Source of the DNA: an uncultured Clostridia bacterium
GTDB taxonomy: Bacteria > Bacillota > Clostridia > TANB77 > CAG-508
NCBI GenBank assembly: GCA_944386195.1
Contig: CALXAD010000011.1
Span: 1 to 50,307, forward strand
Length of the DNA stretch: 50,307 nucleotides
Direction: 5' to 3'
Both the position numbers and the translations under genes were made by a program. This document shows positions 43,226-50,307 of this stretch, piece after piece. Numbering within the stretch: position 1 is the stretch's first letter; every line of letters begins with the position of its first letter. The notes under the pieces were generated by a model. It was not told where the DNA came from, searched no databases, and saw nothing but the letters and a program-made list of their open reading frames with translations.

Positions 43226-43580
43226 TACCTGCCAATAAAGGACCTATAATTCCCCCTGTTAATATAAATGCTCCTACAGCCACTGCTGCTGCCAGAAGAG
43301 TAACAAAAAAATTCCCTACTATTTCCCATATCGTTGCGCCCAAATCTGCATGTATCAAAGGATCGCCTGTTCCCATAATAGCAGAATGCATAACTCCCAT
43401 AATACCATCGCCAACAGTAACAACTAGAGATAAAATTGGAGATAATAATTTTCCTCCAAATTCAAGTACATCACTACTTGCTCCCAAGGTTGGCTTTGCT
43501 ATTATAAACTCCAATAGTATAACAAATATCAGCACAATAATAATCTTTGTCCATATGCTTTTATTCGTAAAAAATTTCAT
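43146..43580 (-). CDS. VirB6-like protein, N-terminal part (before frameshift)
   Basis: The frame gives 144 residues from ATG 43580 (GGAGGTTAACTTT upstream). It has a signal-like helix (IIIVLIFVILLEFIIAKPTL), then VLEFGGKLLSPILSLVVTVG, and two more hydrophobic stretches ending GIAVGFYGFSMVSNATADKV. The last residues, SRSSYIL, are out of keeping. Reading one base further at 43164-43169 would run on as GAVTSYSEK in the following frame with no stop. Thus this and the next gene were one coding unit. The cause could be a real mutation, a sequence error, or less likely recoding. Confidence 0.7.
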   Translation of the reverse strand: MKFFTNKSIWTKIIIVLIFVILLEFIIAKPTLGASSDVLEFGGKLLSPILSLVVTVGDGIMGVMHSAIMGTGDPLIHADLGATIWEIVGNFFVTLLAAAVAVGAFILTGGIIGPLLAGIAVGFYGFSMVSNATADKVSRSSYIL

Positions 43581-43596
43581 AAAGTTAACCTCCAAT

Positions 43597-45555
43597 TTAG
43601 TTATTTTTCATTTTAGCTAATTGGTTTAAGTTAGTTTCAACAAACTCAAACTCTTTTCTCGTTGGTGTTATTTTTAAGATTGCCGTATCGGCTCCAACCT
43701 TAAACAATCCTTCTCCTCTTTGGCATGTTACTAAGAAATTCGCTTCACCTTCTGAAAGCTTAAATACTTCTTTTAAGTATTGTATCTCTGATTTATCCTG
43801 TGCTAAAAATAACTTCGTATCAGAAGATGTTAAAACAGCTTGTGCTTCTGGTTTCTCATAAAAGTCTTGAAATCTTTGTGAAATTATAGCTAATGATACA
43901 TTTCTTTTTCTTGCACGTCTTGCCATTTTATTTAAAAAGTCTACGGCTTCTGGATATGGAAGTAACATCCAAGCCTCATCAACAAGAACTCTTTTCTTAG
44001 ATGCTTTCTTTTTATCCTCACTATTTTTCTTAACATATTTTTCCCAAATCCAAGAAAGTAATATTTGTTGTGCAAGAGGTCTTGCAAATCTTTCCTCTAA
44101 TTGAGAAATATCTAAGTTTATAAAAGGTGCTCCGTCTAAAAGTTCAAAAGTAGATTGTCCATCAAAATATGCCATTTGTCCATCATACTCTCTGATATAT
44201 TGTTTCATAACTTTTAATAAATAACTATAATGGAATTGATAATCCGGATTTTTATTATCTTGTGCTTTAACTTGTAATCTTTTATACCAACTACCAATTG
44301 TAGGCATCTTTTTCTTTTTTCTTGTTAAAATTTCTCCCCTTTGAATTCCTGAATCATCTTGCTCATATAAACTGTTAGGATTACTAGTTATTCCTAATGC
44401 TGCATATTCTTCTGCAACTGTTTCAGCAATAATTTGTTTAGTAAGCTCGTTTACTTCTGTACTTCTTGTACTTCCTTTAGCCATTGTAAGAAGTCCTTGC
44501 GTAACGTCTTCAACCTTATTTTCAACGCTTAAAACCACTCTATCCTTGCCTGTTATTTCGTCCTTAATTGTTTCTGTTTCTATATCAAATATATTAATAA
44601 CAGTTTTTGATGTAGGACTTATAACAACATTAATTCCTCCTAAGCTTTCGGCAACAACAGTATACTCACCCTCGGCATCTAGAGCTAAACTCTCAATCCC
44701 TGATAAAACAGAAGATCTTGATACTAATGTTTTCATAGTAACAGATTTACCAGCTCCAGATTTAGCAAATATAACCATATTATAGTTTGTTAACGAGCTA
44801 TCAAAATTATCAAATAAAATTGGTGTTCCTGTTTGCTTGTTAAAGCCTATTGGAACCCCTGAAGGATGTCCAATTTCTGACGTTGTAAATGGGAATACTG
44901 TTCCCATAGAATTTCTATCAAATGTATGTGACTTACTTATTTGATTATCCATAAGCGGTAAATTTGTTTTAAAAGCTTCCTCTTGTATTCCCCATGCACT
45001 CTTTATTCCAACAAGCGTTTTTGACATTTCAGAAGCTAACATTTTTGTTGATCTTTCCAAATCCTCTAGATTGTATGTAAATAACGTTGCTACTACAGTA
45101 GCTTCAAACAATTTATTAAAACCTGCTGCTATTTCATCTCTTAATTGTTCAGCCTCTAATCTTTTCTGAGTAATTGTACTCTCCCTATTTATATTTCCTC
45201 TATCTGCTGCTACGATTCTTTCTGTCTCTAGTTCATTAATTACTCTATTTAAGTCATTTTGTGATTTTTCCTCCTTAATAGGATTTATATAAATAGATGT
45301 ATTTATATCCCCAAATAGATACATATCTCTAAATAACTCTGGGAATGTACACATTCTAGGAAGAGTTGAAACAAAGAAACTTCTTGCATATCTTTTTGTG
45401 TTAGAAATTATTTCTAAATGATCTATATTTGAAACATCAATTCCTGATGGTGCAATCAAATCTTTTATTGTTGATCTTTTAAAAAGATTCATTTCTTGCT
45501 CTTGTTGTATATTATGCGCTTGCTTTTCTTGCTCTTTCTTGTTTTTTCTCATCAT
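43597..45555 (-). CDS. VirB4-family conjugation ATPase
   Basis: This 652-residue protein drives pilus and channel assembly in type IV secretion. The N-terminal third contains the VirB4 region (SFFVSTLPRMCTFPELFRDM, FKTNLPLMDNQI, and the TTSEIGHPSGVPIGFNKQTG entry to the ATPase). Walker A is AKSGAGKS (264-271), followed by LALDAEGEY. Walker B is RVLVDEAWMLLP (about 522-533), followed by RRARKRNVSLAIISQRFQDF and the sensor LTSSDTKLFLAQDKSE. ATG 45555 follows GGGAGGGTA and overlaps the end of the upstream gene by 44 nt. The start could be the next ATG at 45552. Confidence 0.93.
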   Translation of the reverse strand: MMRKNKKEQEKQAHNIQQEQEMNLFKRSTIKDLIAPSGIDVSNIDHLEIISNTKRYARSFFVSTLPRMCTFPELFRDMYLFGDINTSIYINPIKEEKSQNDLNRVINELETERIVAADRGNINRESTITQKRLEAEQLRDEIAAGFNKLFEATVVATLFTYNLEDLERSTKMLASEMSKTLVGIKSAWGIQEEAFKTNLPLMDNQISKSHTFDRNSMGTVFPFTTSEIGHPSGVPIGFNKQTGTPILFDNFDSSLTNYNMVIFAKSGAGKSVTMKTLVSRSSVLSGIESLALDAEGEYTVVAESLGGINVVISPTSKTVINIFDIETETIKDEITGKDRVVLSVENKVEDVTQGLLTMAKGSTRSTEVNELTKQIIAETVAEEYAALGITSNPNSLYEQDDSGIQRGEILTRKKKKMPTIGSWYKRLQVKAQDNKNPDYQFHYSYLLKVMKQYIREYDGQMAYFDGQSTFELLDGAPFINLDISQLEERFARPLAQQILLSWIWEKYVKKNSEDKKKASKKRVLVDEAWMLLPYPEAVDFLNKMARRARKRNVSLAIISQRFQDFYEKPEAQAVLTSSDTKLFLAQDKSEIQYLKEVFKLSEGEANFLVTCQRGEGLFKVGADTAILKITPTRKEFEFVETNLNQLAKMKNN

Positions 45556-46765
45556 TACCCTCCCTTTCTTTTGCTTTTGTAGTCTTCTTTCTTGTAGCTT
45601 TTTTTGTATTAGTCTCTTCATCTATTTTTTCTTTAGCGACTTCAGCAATATCACTACCTACGATTTCCTGATTTTCTTCAATTATAAATTTAGCCATTTC
45701 TCTAATTAAATCATCCATCTCAGCTTCTTTTTTACGTACTCTTCTTTGTTCCTCACTTTCTGTCATTGCTTGTGATAAAGCTTCATTTGCTTTCACTCTG
45801 GCATCTTGCTCTATTTTCTCATTAATTGCTTTCATTCTCTTCTGTAATACATCTGGAGCTGTTGAATATAATTCATCGTATCCAGCATTTAAGGCTTTAT
45901 TTAAATCATATATTTCTGCATCATCTCTATTATAAGCAATATATAACAATTCTGCTAATTGATTAGAATCTAATATCTTTCCATTAACATTACAAACAGC
46001 TAATGCATTAATTATAGATTGTGCTTTTGTATATAATTCAGAAAATGCTCTGTTTCGTATTTCGTCTTTATCATAATTACTTGTACCAATTTCTTCTGGT
46101 ACATAATCAATAATAACGAAGTAATTTTTTCTTAAAATGTTTTTGTTTAAGCTCATTCTTTCTGTATTATTTACAAGATCTACACCATATTCGTATAAGT
46201 TTTGTTCTCTTGTTACTTCTAATCTGGCTTCATTTAAGTCTTCTTGACTATATCCCATTGCTTCTTTTCTTGAATATTCCATTTGCTTTTTTAATAAACG
46301 GTCTTTTATTTCATTTATTCTTTCTTTATATTTAATTATCCCACTTTCTAAATTTACCGTTCTTGTTTGTACATAAATTTGAATTGGATATCTTAATGTA
46401 TTTAAAAATTGTATAAAACCTTGCTCAACACTATTTTTTTCTAAACCAGACATCAAATCATAATTTACACCTTGACATTCTATTACCATTAGAAACTTAG
46501 TTCCGTTTTTTCTTACAATCATATTGTCTTGTATTTTATCAAAATCCATAAAAGAAAATATTGATTGTTTATTATAAGTCACTGTTGTTGCCTTTGCTGG
46601 TGTTTTTTGACTACTGTTTCCAGCCAATTGTCCATCTTGTTTCTTTGGTTTTGGATTTTTAGTTTTTGCTCTCAACACCACATACACAACAACAAGTATA
46701 AATAATATTACTATCATTACAATTAATACCATTGTAAGTAAGTTAGTGATTTCATCATTACTCAT
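45512..46765 (-). CDS. Membrane-anchored VirB4/TraC-N-like partner protein
   Basis: The protein has 417 residues. An N-terminal membrane helix (about 9-33, LTMVLIVMIVILFILVVVYV) is followed by a Lys/Gln-rich linker. A domain (about 65-280) follows with IFSFMDFDKIQDNMIVRKNG, TKFLMVIECQGVNYDLMSGL and FIQFLNTLRYPIQIYVQTRT, the pattern of the TraC/VirB4 N-terminal domain that normally contacts the membrane partner. A long charged coiled-coil tail ends in a Lys/Arg-rich stretch. No Walker motifs. It overlaps PrgI (8 nt) and the VirB4 ATPase (44 nt). It looks like a separate adaptor that holds the ATPase at the membrane; that role is inferred. Confidence 0.7.
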   Translation of the reverse strand: MSNDEITNLLTMVLIVMIVILFILVVVYVVLRAKTKNPKPKKQDGQLAGNSSQKTPAKATTVTYNKQSIFSFMDFDKIQDNMIVRKNGTKFLMVIECQGVNYDLMSGLEKNSVEQGFIQFLNTLRYPIQIYVQTRTVNLESGIIKYKERINEIKDRLLKKQMEYSRKEAMGYSQEDLNEARLEVTREQNLYEYGVDLVNNTERMSLNKNILRKNYFVIIDYVPEEIGTSNYDKDEIRNRAFSELYTKAQSIINALAVCNVNGKILDSNQLAELLYIAYNRDDAEIYDLNKALNAGYDELYSTAPDVLQKRMKAINEKIEQDARVKANEALSQAMTESEEQRRVRKKEAEMDDLIREMAKFIIEENQEIVGSDIAEVAKEKIDEETNTKKATRKKTTKAKEREGNDEKKQERARKASA

Positions 46766-47105
46766 CTTTTGTTTCCTCCTTTAAATACACATATATTTTA
46801 TTTTTACCTTTTTTGAACTTAATCCATCTTTTTATAACGTCATCTATTGCTTCTCCACCTGTTTTTTCTGTTAATTTAAATTTTTTGCTTTCTGGTATTT
46901 TAAATGTTCCTATACAGAATCCTATTACTCCAAAGAAAATAACAGCTCCTATTCCTATTACAGTTAAACCAAATATACTAAAAAGTAAATAAAATAAACC
47001 TCCTATAGCTGCTCCTACACCTGTATATGCCAAAGCTTTTACAGAGAATATATATAATATTCTACTTTCTCCTTTATAATTTCTTGGAATCTCATATATT
47101 TGCAT
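46758..47105 (-). CDS. PrgI-family type IV secretion protein
   Basis: The protein has 115 residues. It starts MQIYEIPRNYKGESRILYIF, the PrgI opening ('IPR....E....'), followed by two membrane helices (about 24-45 and 47-68) and a cytoplasmic KIPESKKFKLTEKTGGEAID segment. PrgI-family proteins are small membrane partners of VirB4 in Gram-positive conjugation systems and are usually encoded just before it. ATG 47105 follows the ideal AGGAGGTATAAAT. The stop overlaps the start of the next gene. Confidence 0.88.
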   Translation of the reverse strand: MQIYEIPRNYKGESRILYIFSVKALAYTGVGAAIGGLFYLLFSIFGLTVIGIGAVIFFGVIGFCIGTFKIPESKKFKLTEKTGGEAIDDVIKRWIKFKKGKNKIYVYLKEETKDE

Positions 47106-47255
47106 ATTTATACCTCCTATCATTTGCATCTAATCATACTTCTTATATTATAACAGATTTTTTAAATAAATGCGACATTTTCTTACGTTTTTTTGATTTT
47201 TTCATAAAAATGTAATATAACTGTAATATTTCACTTTATAATAATTAAATTTATC

Positions 47256-47290
47256 AAAAAAAAAACATCGTCAAGTTTTTCTTGACAATG
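47256..47290 (-). terminator. Terminator between pilin array and PrgI
   Basis: On the minus strand CATTGTCAAG and CTTGACGATG form a 10-bp stem with one mismatch around AAAAA and run into ten T residues (47256-47265). It would lower transcription from the four pilin genes into the machinery genes, giving more pilin than channel protein. Confidence 0.88.
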
Positions 47291-47314
47291 CTTTTATATA
47301 TACTATTATCAAAA

Positions 47315-47677
47315 CTAAATTGAACTAGCAAAGTTGAATATAACAGTAGCTACTGTTGATGCTGCGAATACTAAAGCTGCACCAATTATGTAAGGTAATA
47401 ATGTTTTCTTGTATTCAGCTTTTTCTTCTGCACTACCCATCATGTATTTGATACCTAATACTACTAATACAACAACTGATATAATAGAACCTACTGTAGC
47501 AACTATACTTATAACGTTTTGACCTAAATCATTAATTTTAGATACATCTGTTGTTGCTCCTGAACCATCATAATCTTGTGGACTTGGTCCAACTGCTAAT
47601 ACTGGTGTAACTATAGATATCATCATAAATGCTACTAATAAAACAGATATTATCTTTGATAATTTTTTCATGTTCAT
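47315..47677 (-). CDS. VirB2/TrbC-like pilin subunit, paralog 1
   Basis: This 120-residue protein has a signal peptide (about 1-29, ending TPVLA) and a Gly/Ser-rich start. The VirB2-like core has two helices: DLGQNVISIVATVGSIISVV, VLVVLGIKYMMGSAEEKAEY and KKTLLPYIIGAALVFAAST. A short polar loop between the helices is typical of conjugative pilins. ATG 47677 follows AAGGTGG; the GTG at 47686 lies in that site. It is the last of four paralogs and is followed by a terminator. Confidence 0.85.
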   Translation of the reverse strand: MNMKKLSKIISVLLVAFMMISIVTPVLAVGPSPQDYDGSGATTDVSKINDLGQNVISIVATVGSIISVVVLVVLGIKYMMGSAEEKAEYKKTLLPYIIGAALVFAASTVATVIFNFASSI

Positions 47678-47772
47678 ACTATCCACCTTTTCCTTTCTTT
47701 TTAAAATTATATATTAATCTCTTTGATAGACAAAGAACGTTAATATCATTACTATTTTTAATTATACTACTT

Positions 47773-48126
47773 TTATAAATTAATTGCAATATTATAAATA
47801 ATTCCAGCTAATGTTGATGCTCCAAATAAAAGTACAGCTCCTATAAAATATGGAAATAAACTCTTTTTATACTCAGCTCTTTCTTCGGTACTTCCTATCA
47901 TGTATTTAATTCCTAAAACGATAAGCATCAATACAGAAATTATTGAACCAACAGTAGCTATTATTTTAATAACATCTTGTCCAAAATTATCTATTGATGT
48001 TTTTGCACTTCCGCTTATATTGCTTCCGGTCATATTATTAACTGAAAATCCATAAGAAAAATTCGTTATAGAAAAAATACTTATTATTAATATTACAATT
48101 GATATTTTTAATATTCTTTTTGCCAT
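47773..48126 (-). CDS. VirB2/TrbC-like pilin subunit, paralog 2
   Basis: This 117-residue protein has a signal peptide (about 1-26, ending TNFSYG), the start FSVNNMTGSNISGSAKTS, and the same core as paralog 1: FGQDVIKIIATVGSIISVLM, LIVLGIKYMIGSTEERAEYK, KSLFPYFIGAVLLFGAST. It is closest to paralog 1, with near-identical helices and different N-terminus. Start after AGGTGATTTC. It follows paralog 3 after 13 nt, and 95 nt separate it from paralog 1. Confidence 0.85.
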   Translation of the reverse strand: MAKRILKISIVILIISIFSITNFSYGFSVNNMTGSNISGSAKTSIDNFGQDVIKIIATVGSIISVLMLIVLGIKYMIGSTEERAEYKKSLFPYFIGAVLLFGASTLAGIIYNIAINL

Positions 48127-48139
48127 GAAATCACCTACT

Positions 48140-48577
48140 TTATAAACTAGAAAAAATATTTATTACAAGCTTCCATATTCCAAATGCTCCAAATATAACC
48201 AAGCATCCTGCTGCATAACCAATTGCTGCTTGCTTTAACTCAGCTTTTCCTTCTACACTACTCGTCATATATTTAATGCCTATAATCATACCTACAACTA
48301 CTGCCACTATAATTCCTATACCTAATAACAAATTATATAAAAAATCTGATGTACTTTTTAATTCTGTTTCATCAATAGATGCTTTGCCTTTTTGTAAGAA
48401 GCTATCTGCATCATTCATAATATCATCAACTGTATCTCCTCCCCCTGAAGAACTACCTCCACTTCCAGTTGCTCCTGTTCCTGCATCAAAACTAGCATAT
48501 ACTTCACTCTTTAATGTAAATATTCCAAGTATCAAAATCATTAACAATATGATTATACTTAAAAATTTAATTTTCAT
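48140..48577 (-). CDS. VirB2/TrbC-like pilin subunit, paralog 3
   Basis: This 145-residue protein has a signal peptide ending LKSEVYA, then a Gly-rich start (FDAGTGATGSGGSSSGGGDT), then a longer helical insert (DSFLQKGKASIDETELKSTS). The core is FLYNLLLGIGIIVAVVVGMI, GIKYMTSSVEGKAELKQAAI and GYAAGCLVIFGAFGIWKLV. It is the most divergent of the four in the second helix (Gly replaces the usual Glu, and AAIGYAAG replaces the KxLxPYxIG motif). Its leader is almost identical in DNA to paralog 4. It may be a specialised subunit, for example tip or base. Confidence 0.83.
   Translation of the reverse strand: MKIKFLSIIILLMILILGIFTLKSEVYASFDAGTGATGSGGSSSGGGDTVDDIMNDADSFLQKGKASIDETELKSTSDFLYNLLLGIGIIVAVVVGMIIGIKYMTSSVEGKAELKQAAIGYAAGCLVIFGAFGIWKLVINIFSSL
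48459..48528. repeat. 70-bp direct repeat shared by pilin paralogs 3 and 4 (mate at 48968-49037)
   Basis: The two 70-bp stretches differ at one position. They code for the end of the signal peptide and the first residues of the mature protein (GIFTLKSEVYASFDAGTGAT), whereas the remaining parts of the two genes differ strongly. This points to recent gene conversion or duplication confined to this segment. Confidence 0.85.
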
Positions 48578-48663
48578 TTTTTTCTCCTTTTTTTATACTC
48601 TTTATTTATTATACACTATTCGAGATTTTTTTTCAAATTTTTACACTATATCATATTTTTTTA

Positions 48664-49086
48664 TTATACTAGATTTTGCACAATACTAACGACAATACCT
48701 AAAATGTTTGATATTCCAAAAAGTAATATTGCTCCTATTAAATACGGCATTAATACTTTCTTATATTCAGCTTTTTCCTCTACACTTCCAGTCATATATT
48801 TTATACCAATTATTGCCAATACTGCCACTGAAATTATTGAACCTACTACTTGTATGAATCCTACTATCGTATTTCCCATACTCTCTAAGCGTGATGCTCC
48901 TGATGCATCAGTTGTACTAGATGGTTTCCAACTATCAGGATTAAAACTTGAAGCATTACCAGTATTACCACTTCCAGTCGCTCCTGTTCCTGCATCAAAA
49001 CTAGCATATACTTCACTCTTTAATGTAAATATTCCAAATAGTAAAATTACTAGTATAATTATTGTATTTAAAAAATTAAATTTCAT
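48664..49086 (-). CDS. VirB2/TrbC-like pilin subunit, paralog 4
   Basis: This 140-residue protein is the first gene of the array. The signal peptide ends LKSEVYA; the mature start FDAGTGATGSGNTGNASSF is shared with paralog 3, followed by a Ser/Thr-rich linker (SWKPSSTTDASGASRLESMG). The core resembles paralogs 1 and 2: NTIVGFIQVVGSIISVAVLA, IIGIKYMTGSVEEKAEYKKV and LMPYLIGAILLFGISNI. ATG 49086 is chosen by alignment with paralog 3; a TTG at 49095 is also possible. It is thus a mosaic of a paralog-3 leader and a paralog-1-type core. Confidence 0.83.
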   Translation of the reverse strand: MKFNFLNTIIILVILLFGIFTLKSEVYASFDAGTGATGSGNTGNASSFNPDSWKPSSTTDASGASRLESMGNTIVGFIQVVGSIISVAVLAIIGIKYMTGSVEEKAEYKKVLMPYLIGAILLFGISNILGIVVSIVQNLV

Positions 49087-49417
49087 TTTTATCAAACCTT
49101 TTCCTCTAATTAATTATTATATTATTATTTTAGCCTATATCTTTATATTACAGGAAATTACATTTTTTTTCAATATAAATATATAATTTTTTTTAAAAAT
49201 TTATCAAAATATAAAGAAATTAATAAATTGCATCAAATTAAAAAGATTGTATATATCAAAGTAAAAATTTAATCTCGTCTTATTATATGCAATTTTTTAG
49301 AAATATTCACTTTATTCTATATTAATTCTACAATACAATTAATACATCTTTATCAAATATATTCCAATACATTAGTTATTCACTCACCAATATTCATAGT
49401 TCATACCTTGTACTGCT
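49087..49417. other. Gene-free gap upstream of the pilin array
   Basis: About 330 bp of A+T-rich DNA separate the first pilin gene from the broken gene to its right. It presumably contains the promoter of the secretion array. I could not single out a convincing -35/-10 pair and see no RNA gene or long repeat. Confidence 0.5.
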
Positions 49418-49654
49418 CTATAATATGTCATTTCTTCTTTCTTTAAATTGTTTCCTTAAATAATTTGCAACTAATGGTTTTAAGTCTTTTCTTTTTATTG
49501 CTACTTCTTTTATATCTTCTTTGATATATGTTTCATTTATCCATTTTATTGCTTTTAAATCTTAATAACAATATAATCTTGATATTATATTTTTCCTTAT
49601 GTCTAATTCTTTGAATTTAGTATCCCAAAAATACTTTTTTAATTCTTCTAGCAT
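49418..49654 (-). pseudogene. Small DUF6922-like gene with in-frame stop
   Basis: One reading frame of 78 codons runs from ATG 49654 to TAG 49418, interrupted by a single TAA at 49562-49564. The first part reads LKKYFWDTKFKELDIRK and IISRLYCY; the second reads DLKAIKWINETYIKEDIKEV and KPLVANYLRKQF. This matches my memory of the 'YFWD...LD......I..RIL..GD..A..WL...Y..E.I.EV......L....A.FW' family (DUF6922), often beside nucleotidyltransferase-like genes. The stop replaces the residue before the conserved Asp. It is probably a dead remnant. Confidence 0.6.
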
Positions 49655-49859
49655 TATTACACTTCTTATCTCTTTTTTATACATATATATTATATCAAAA
49701 TCGAATTTGTTTTACGATAAATATTGTAATTTAAAAATGATGATATTTTCACGATATATATTTCATCTTATTTTATCTCTTTTCATGCGTGAAAAAAGTT
49801 TAATTTTTATTTTAGTCAAAAAAATGATATAAAATAAAAATTTACTTTATATCATTTTA

Positions 49860-49949
49860 TGGCGTAGGTGAGAGGGTTCGAACCTCCGCGCCGATTGCTC
49901 GACCTAGCAGTTTAGCAAACTGCCCCCTTCACCACTTGGGTACACCTAC
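49860..49949 (-). tRNA. tRNA-Ser (anticodon GCT)
   Basis: The minus strand gives the acceptor GTAGGTG paired with CACCTAC and the anticodon loop TTGCTAA within CAGTTTGCTAAACTG (GCT, codons AGC/AGT). A long variable arm of class II type and the T loop GGTTCGAACC follow. CCA is encoded at 49860-49862. Length 90 nt. Confidence 0.95.
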
Positions 49950-49999
49950 ATATCATTTTTAAATTCGTATTGTATTACTTTTGCATTACTTTAAAATAT

Positions 50000-50042
50000 A
50001 AAACCCTTGTAAACAATTACGTCTAAATAGTTACAGGGTTTT
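50000..50042. terminator. Hairpin between the two tRNA-Ser genes
   Basis: AAAACCCTTGTAA and GTTACAGGGTTTT pair with a one-base bulge around a loop of about 17 nt, bordered by A- and T-runs. It would end transcription of the right-hand tRNA-Ser gene. Confidence 0.7.
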
Positions 50043-50049
50043 AATAATT

Positions 50050-50140
<91 letters not shown>

Positions 50141-50254
50141 ATGTGTCTTAGGACAATTAATATCTTAGCATATTTAAATATTAATTGTCAAGACATTTTT
50201 TGATTTTTCAGCAAAAAGAGTAAATTTATTGTTACTGTTCAGACTTAAGTAATA

Positions 50255-50295
50255 AAAAATATCCTAATTAGCTATATGCTAACTGGGATATTTTT
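50255..50295. terminator. Terminator at the right edge
   Basis: AAAAATATCCTAATTAGC and GCTAACTGGGATATTTTT form a long stem with two mismatches around TATAT. A- and T-runs on both sides make it potentially bidirectional. The neighbouring gene lies outside the window. Confidence 0.7.
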
Positions 50296-50307
50296 ATATA
50301 TTTTATT

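Overview
The window is very A+T-rich, uses AGGAGG-type ribosome binding sites with occasional TTG and GTG starts, and carries many endospore genes (sleB-ypeB, spoIIR, spmA-spmB, a GerM-domain gene, an AbrB/SpoVT-type regulator). It looks like a chromosomal piece of a low-GC, spore-forming member of the Clostridia, probably a gut lineage. That placement is inferred from gene content and synteny, not from a database match.

Left part (1-24.8 kb). A transposase tail sits at the edge. Next come a prepilin-like gene divergent from an XRE regulator across a palindrome-rich gap, the sleB-ypeB germination pair, and a UgtP-like glycosyltransferase. The classical Firmicutes block tadA - SRP RNA - dnaX - ybaB - recR follows on the minus strand, with tRNA-Arg beside it. 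TtcA, a DUF2281/RelE-ParE-type toxin-antitoxin pair, a broken HAM1-family gene and a membrane-bound XRE regulator follow on the plus strand. Then come sugar-phosphate genes (phosphoglucomutase, UDP-sugar pyrophosphorylase), spoIIR, murA, walJ and rlmH. The 3' end of rlmH is duplicated about 1 kb downstream around a short CDF-like transporter gene, as expected for the scar of an integrated element. spmA-spmB, abrB/spoVT, trmN6-rsmI and a gerM-like gene complete this part.

Middle (24.9-33.4 kb). A 1442-residue fused 2-hydroxyacyl-CoA dehydratase activase stands alone behind a good promoter. It is followed by an orphan membrane protein ending in five exact 14-residue repeats, a two-gene RloA/RloB (AbiL-type) defence pair, and a membrane-anchored J-domain protein.

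Right part (33.4-49.1 kb). One long minus-strand array encodes a Gram-positive type IV secretion-like machine. In transcription order it has four VirB2-like pilins, a terminator, PrgI, a membrane-anchored VirB4-partner protein, the VirB4 ATPase, a VirB6-like channel protein interrupted by a frameshift, and an NTF2-like bitopic protein. A 1202-residue wall hydrolase with four putative enzymatic domains, a second NTF2-like bitopic protein and a large ABC-2-type permease complete it. No relaxase, coupling protein or integrase is visible, so this may be a fixed or decaying secretion locus rather than a complete conjugative element. A nonsense-mutated small gene and two tRNA-Ser genes close the window. 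The pilin array, the multi-hydrolase and the co-transcribed permease are the most unusual parts.
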